Virus record (IMG/VR): IMGVR_UViG_3300048063_000379
Location: 1-59,009 of that record
Strand: one strand, 5' to 3'
Source: a virus
Length of the DNA: 59,009 nucleotides
Under the pieces are notes generated by a model. The model saw only the letters and a list, made by a program, of their open reading frames with translations. It had not been told where the DNA came from and ran no database searches. This document shows, in pieces, positions 55,995-59,009 of the stretch. How positions within the stretch are numbered: position 1 is the first letter of the stretch; each line of letters opens with the position of its first letter. Position numbers and translations under genes: made by a program.

Positions 55995-56369
55995 ATGAGT
56001 GAAAAAATTTACGTCCGTAAAGTAGAGACTTGGACAATCTCATCTGCAAGTACACCTATTGAGATTAACGTAGACGCATTAAGAAAGTGTGTACCACCAT
56101 ATGAAGGTGATTCAGAACAAGAATTGGTAAACTATCTACAAAACGAAGTGTGGAATGAATACGAATTCTATGAGAATGAAACTAATAAAGAAGTTTATGG
56201 TGAGGATGCCGTATATGATTTATGTATGGAAGAAGCTTATGTTGAAAATGAGTTCTTCGATTCTCGTACTAAGGGATGTGATGAATCTATTCAAGTGGGT
56301 GTACCAAATGAGGAGTGGACAAAACAAGGTGGTTTCCAACCATTAGCATATGGAGAAAACGAATATTAA
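55995..56369 (+). CDS. Acidic phage protein of unknown function
   Basis: 124 aa, strongly acidic (many Glu/Asp). 'KVETWTISSASTPIEINVDAL' is beta-like and 'SEQELVNYLQNEVWNEYEFY' is helical. Acidic composition could mimic DNA, but no specific family is recognised. Confidence 0.55.
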   Translation: MSEKIYVRKVETWTISSASTPIEINVDALRKCVPPYEGDSEQELVNYLQNEVWNEYEFYENETNKEVYGEDAVYDLCMEEAYVENEFFDSRTKGCDESIQVGVPNEEWTKQGGFQPLAYGENEY

Positions 56370-56374
56370 TATAT

Positions 56375-56557
56375 ATGGACAAAGGACAATTATACCAACA
56401 GTTTCTATCTGAGTACACCAGATTAGAAAATCAGATAGGTCAGATTAAAATGAACAAGTTTGAATTAAATGTGGAGGATCAAAAGAAGGTGGACCTATTA
56501 GAAAGAAAGAAAACCTACATTATGGGTAGAGTAGAAGAATTACAAAGAAATATTTAA
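56375..56557 (+). CDS. Small coiled-coil protein
   Basis: 60 aa. Nearly the whole chain is a heptad-rich helix pair ('YQQFLSEYTRLENQIGQIKM' and 'QKKVDLLERKKTYIMGRVEE'), typical of a two-helix coiled-coil. 5 nt after the preceding stop; the PcfJ-like gene follows 20 nt later. Confidence 0.5.
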   Translation: MDKGQLYQQFLSEYTRLENQIGQIKMNKFELNVEDQKKVDLLERKKTYIMGRVEELQRNI

Positions 56558-56577
56558 CTAATAACCCGTGGTAATCA

Positions 56578-58188
56578 ATGGAACTTGTACAGAAATTTAA
56601 TCAAGTAACTAAACAACAAAGTGGAGATAAGGGACAGGTTGGTGTAGAGGAGATCATTACGGATCAGGATGAGATCAAAAAATTATATGGAGATAAGAAT
56701 TACCGTATAGTAAGCGAGACTTTAGAGAGAAAGTTAAGTATAAAAGATAATGTACTAATTCTCAAGAAGAGTCTCTTTATAAAAACACGTAGAGAGGGTA
56801 AACTATACTTCTCAAAGAAATTAGAAGTTAGGTATCTAAAAATAGACTTCAACACCGGTAATTTTCTAACTCTATATAGTTTCGGTGGGATTAAAAGGAA
56901 GAGACAACTAATCATAAGAAGAAATTGTTTTGATAGGTTAGAACCGTTCTTTAATTTCGACAAGGGATACAGTGATTTTTGGGATTCAGGTGTATTCAAA
57001 AATATACCGTACGGTGATAGATTGTTTAGAATCCATAACGCAACCCTACAAAAACCAATTACCGATTTTCTAATGAGGAAATATTCATCCTCATGGTCAG
57101 GTAAAGATATTACGGGTCTATTCTCCCGTATTTTCATAGAAATAAAAGGAATAAAGGTACCAAATAATGATATTGACAGACTTATCACATGTTTTTATCC
57201 TACACAGAAATTCTTAAAGAAAAATAATAATAAGTTAGTCCAATCTGCATTGGATTATATGGGTATGAACGAAAGTTACACTGTAAAATTAGTTCACAAA
57301 TACCCTGAATTGGACTATAGGTTATTGAAAACTCTTCACCACATGTTAGGTGGATCAAAATATCTAAGTAATGTAGATCCAAGGTTTTTCACGGACATAA
57401 AAGATTTTGTGGATCAGGGGGTAATAGTAAGTGACCCCAATATAAATAAATTCAGTTTACGAGTATTGGCGGAAAACCTAAAACAACTACCCGAGTTGTC
57501 TAATAAGGAAAAGGGTAACTTAGTCAAAGTTATAAATGATGTGGTTGATAATGAAACTATGTCAAAAATTGGTTTACCGTGGCATATGTTTATGGATCAC
57601 CTCAACATGATAGGAAAGATACGTCCTTATGATTCAAATGTGGGTTTACATTCAACAACATTCAGGACATTCAATATAGAACATACCGAACTTGCAAATC
57701 AAGTAAGTAAAATAGATAAAGGATTCGTTATTTCATATAAGTTTAATCCTCAGATGGTTAAAGATATAGAAACACCTTTAGGTCTTAATGGTGAGTATGT
57801 ACCATACATACTTAAAGATGAGTTTGAATACACTGAAGAGGGTAAGTATATGAAACATTGTGTGGGAACTTATTACGATAAGGACAAATCAATTATTGTC
57901 TCCCTAAGAAATAAAAGTGAGTTCACTGCCGGTGGAAGAAATGAAAGATGGACAATGGAATTTGACACAAGGAGTGGTTACCTGATTCAATGTAAGGGTA
58001 AACAAAATATCCAGGCACCACCACATATAATGGACATGGTAAAAAATGACCTTTTAAAGAAAACAATTACGTGGTCAAGTTCCAATAAGTTGAAGTCTAT
58101 GAAGAAAGTGGTGATTCCATTGAAAATAAACGGTAAGGAGATAGATGTATCAAATCGTATTATACATGATATGGATTTACCATTTTAA
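56578..58188 (+). CDS. PcfJ-like protein, copy B
   Basis: 536 aa. 'EYTEEGKYMKHCVGTYYDKD' with Cys428, 'SIIVSLRNKSEFTAGG' and 'RWTMEFDTRSGYLIQCKGK' match the PcfJ-like core better than copy A (29517-30947). The N-terminal ~380 residues are basic, with helices and a 'FDRLEPFFNFDKGYSDFW' block, and show no clear resemblance to copy A outside the core. The function of PcfJ domains is unknown; its placement among small early-type genes suggests a host-interaction role. Confidence 0.65.
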   Translation: MELVQKFNQVTKQQSGDKGQVGVEEIITDQDEIKKLYGDKNYRIVSETLERKLSIKDNVLILKKSLFIKTRREGKLYFSKKLEVRYLKIDFNTGNFLTLYSFGGIKRKRQLIIRRNCFDRLEPFFNFDKGYSDFWDSGVFKNIPYGDRLFRIHNATLQKPITDFLMRKYSSSWSGKDITGLFSRIFIEIKGIKVPNNDIDRLITCFYPTQKFLKKNNNKLVQSALDYMGMNESYTVKLVHKYPELDYRLLKTLHHMLGGSKYLSNVDPRFFTDIKDFVDQGVIVSDPNINKFSLRVLAENLKQLPELSNKEKGNLVKVINDVVDNETMSKIGLPWHMFMDHLNMIGKIRPYDSNVGLHSTTFRTFNIEHTELANQVSKIDKGFVISYKFNPQMVKDIETPLGLNGEYVPYILKDEFEYTEEGKYMKHCVGTYYDKDKSIIVSLRNKSEFTAGGRNERWTMEFDTRSGYLIQCKGKQNIQAPPHIMDMVKNDLLKKTITWSSSNKLKSMKKVVIPLKINGKEIDVSNRIIHDMDLPF

Positions 58189-58197
58189 AATAATGAT

Positions 58198-58383
58198 ATG
58201 AGTAAAGATGAAATTAAAGATTTAGAGTTTGATGTGGACAGCATCGATTCTTTGGAGGTAATTAGAGTTACCGATAAAAGTGAGTACCAGCTCGTTTTCA
58301 AATTAGAAAAGGGGGAACACTACCAAGACATAGAGTTTGGTGTGGGTGAAGATGGTAAGTCACTAAGAATATTTGTTAAATAA
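58198..58383 (+). CDS. Small acidic protein
   Basis: 61 aa, acidic, a strand-helix-strand pattern with 'SIDSLEVIRVTDKSEYQLVF'. The stop is 1 nt before the next ATG. Unknown. Confidence 0.5.
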   Translation: MSKDEIKDLEFDVDSIDSLEVIRVTDKSEYQLVFKLEKGEHYQDIEFGVGEDGKSLRIFVK

Positions 58384-58384
58384 T

Positions 58385-58693
58385 ATGGGAAAAGTTAAAG
58401 ATCATTTAAAAAAGTACATAGGTTATTACTTCTTGGTAATGGCCGCTTGGTTAATTTACGAAGGAGAAGGATTAGGGTGGTTCCTTATATTGGTAACCTT
58501 CCTAAAGGCACCACCATTTGACTGGATCGGTAGATTAGAGTCATGGGGTGGGGAACTATCTTATAAGTGGGGGATGAAACTAAGAAAGTGGAAAGAAAAA
58601 CAGGTTAAACCGATCAGAATATTAGTCACGATAATCTGTATCATTATAATCATATTAATTTTTTGGTTCGCACCTGAATGTGAACTGTGTTAA
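58385..58693 (+). CDS. Three-helix membrane protein
   Basis: 102 aa from the ATG two bases after the previous stop. Hydrophobic segments near residues 13-27, 30-42 and 77-98 (RILVTIICIIIIILIFWF); a basic middle region stays in the cytoplasm. It ends in a Cys pair (PECELC). Unknown. Confidence 0.5.
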   Translation: MGKVKDHLKKYIGYYFLVMAAWLIYEGEGLGWFLILVTFLKAPPFDWIGRLESWGGELSYKWGMKLRKWKEKQVKPIRILVTIICIIIIILIFWFAPECELC

Positions 58694-58754
58694 TCCCCCG
58701 AAGGGGTCCGTTTCGGTCTGAGGCGGTCGTTCGGGTAAAACGAGGGAGTAAATT
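58694..58754 (+). promoter_or_regulatory. GC-rich structured leader or terminator region
   Basis: About 55 nt much richer in G+C than anywhere nearby: CCCC-GAA-GGGG (58696-58706), CCG-TTT-CGG (58708-58716) and a CGTT...AACG pairing across 58728-58742. No T run follows the first hairpin, so it is more likely an RNA leader of the 58755 gene than a simple terminator. Confidence 0.4.
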
Positions 58755-59009
58755 ATGATAAAAGACATATATACGTACGAAGAAAACATGCATCTTATGG
58801 ATCATCTGATCAATGAGTTAATGATTGTAAGGACCACACAGGAAATCGAGGGGTTCGATAAGGCAATTATGATAACGTTCCTAACTATGTTCCCATCAGT
58901 ATCTGAAAAGGGGGATATTATAGAGAGAATGTTTAATGATTATTGTGATGACTATACGGTAAAAGAATGGTACGAGAGTCTATTCAAAGTAAAAATCACA
59001 AAGAGATGA
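58755..59009 (+). CDS. Small helical protein at window end
   Basis: 84 aa, complete; the stop TGA is the last codon of the window. Helical throughout: 'EENMHLMDHLINELMIV' and 'IIERMFNDYCDDYTVKEW'. One Cys. Preceded by an unusually structured leader. Unknown. Confidence 0.55.
   Translation: MIKDIYTYEENMHLMDHLINELMIVRTTQEIEGFDKAIMITFLTMFPSVSEKGDIIERMFNDYCDDYTVKEWYESLFKVKITKR

Overview
The window is a 59-kb piece of a tailed-phage genome (Caudoviricetes, probably a large myovirus-like phage) or a prophage derived from one. The host is almost certainly a member of the Bacteroidota. Three things point to that host. At least 15 intergenic sites match the Bacteroidota sigma-A promoter (TTG, 18-22 bp, TAnnTTTG or a close variant). 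Start codons are preceded by A/T-rich sequence rather than Shine-Dalgarno motifs. Several products carry Bacteroidota-style export signals: lipoproteins with a Cys soon after the signal, beta-barrels ending in an aromatic-Arg, and a TonB-box-like LNEVVVTAKK. The DNA is AT-rich and tightly packed, with many ATGA or short overlaps. No tRNA, rRNA, terminase, major capsid or polymerase gene is visible here, so the exact taxon cannot be fixed.

Layout. (1) 1-11.3 kb: virion adhesion region, with the 3' part of a giant repeat-built tail fibre and three tandem paralogous fibre or adhesin proteins. (2) 11.3-17.9 kb: two unknown proteins, a radical SAM / U32-like / methyltransferase cassette, an outer-membrane beta-barrel with a TonB-box-like motif coupled to a polytopic membrane protein, and a coiled-coil protein. 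(3) 17.9-24.4 kb, minus strand: a glycosylation operon with two GT4 and two GT2 glycosyltransferases, a DUF3431 protein, an NDP-sugar epimerase/dehydratase and small proteins. (4) 24.5-31.3 kb: a DNA methyltransferase and metabolic genes (DUF192, flavodoxin-like reductase, ThyA, hotdog thioesterase, AroQ-type chorismate mutase, Smr domain, PcfJ-like protein, IscA-like FeS carrier). (5) 31.3-39.9 kb: probable virion or internal-head proteins, including a Hint-domain protein with a carbohydrate-binding-like insert, small zinc-ribbon proteins, RfbC and a 607-aa WCTA-motif protein. (6) 40-48.6 kb: HAD nucleotidase, bacterial PH-domain protein, methylglyoxal synthase, lipoproteins, an OmpA-like protein, a caspase-fold (clan CD) protein, an HEYTH metalloprotease, S-adenosylmethionine synthetase and a histone-H1-like protein. 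(7) 48.7-50.6 kb, minus strand: beta-barrel, TM/coiled-coil and exported thioredoxin-like proteins. (8) 50.7-59 kb: a run of very small, often membrane or zinc-binding proteins, an 11-mer-repeat (LEA-like) membrane protein, a CDGSH protein, a second PcfJ-like protein and a large structured non-coding RNA.

Working together: MetK could supply SAM for the DNA methyltransferase, the radical SAM enzyme and the class I methyltransferase. IscA-like and CDGSH proteins could support FeS enzymes. The glycosylation operon and RfbC could remake surface or virion glycans. At least six exported proteins point to remodelling of the host envelope.

The most unusual items are the ~505-nt structured RNA at 53783-54287 (own promoter, stacked hairpins, intrinsic terminator), the caspase-fold protein, methylglyoxal synthase and chorismate mutase as phage-borne metabolic genes, the radical SAM/U32-like cassette, and the Hint domain with a beta-sandwich insert. 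All function calls come from reading motifs by eye; no database search was run.
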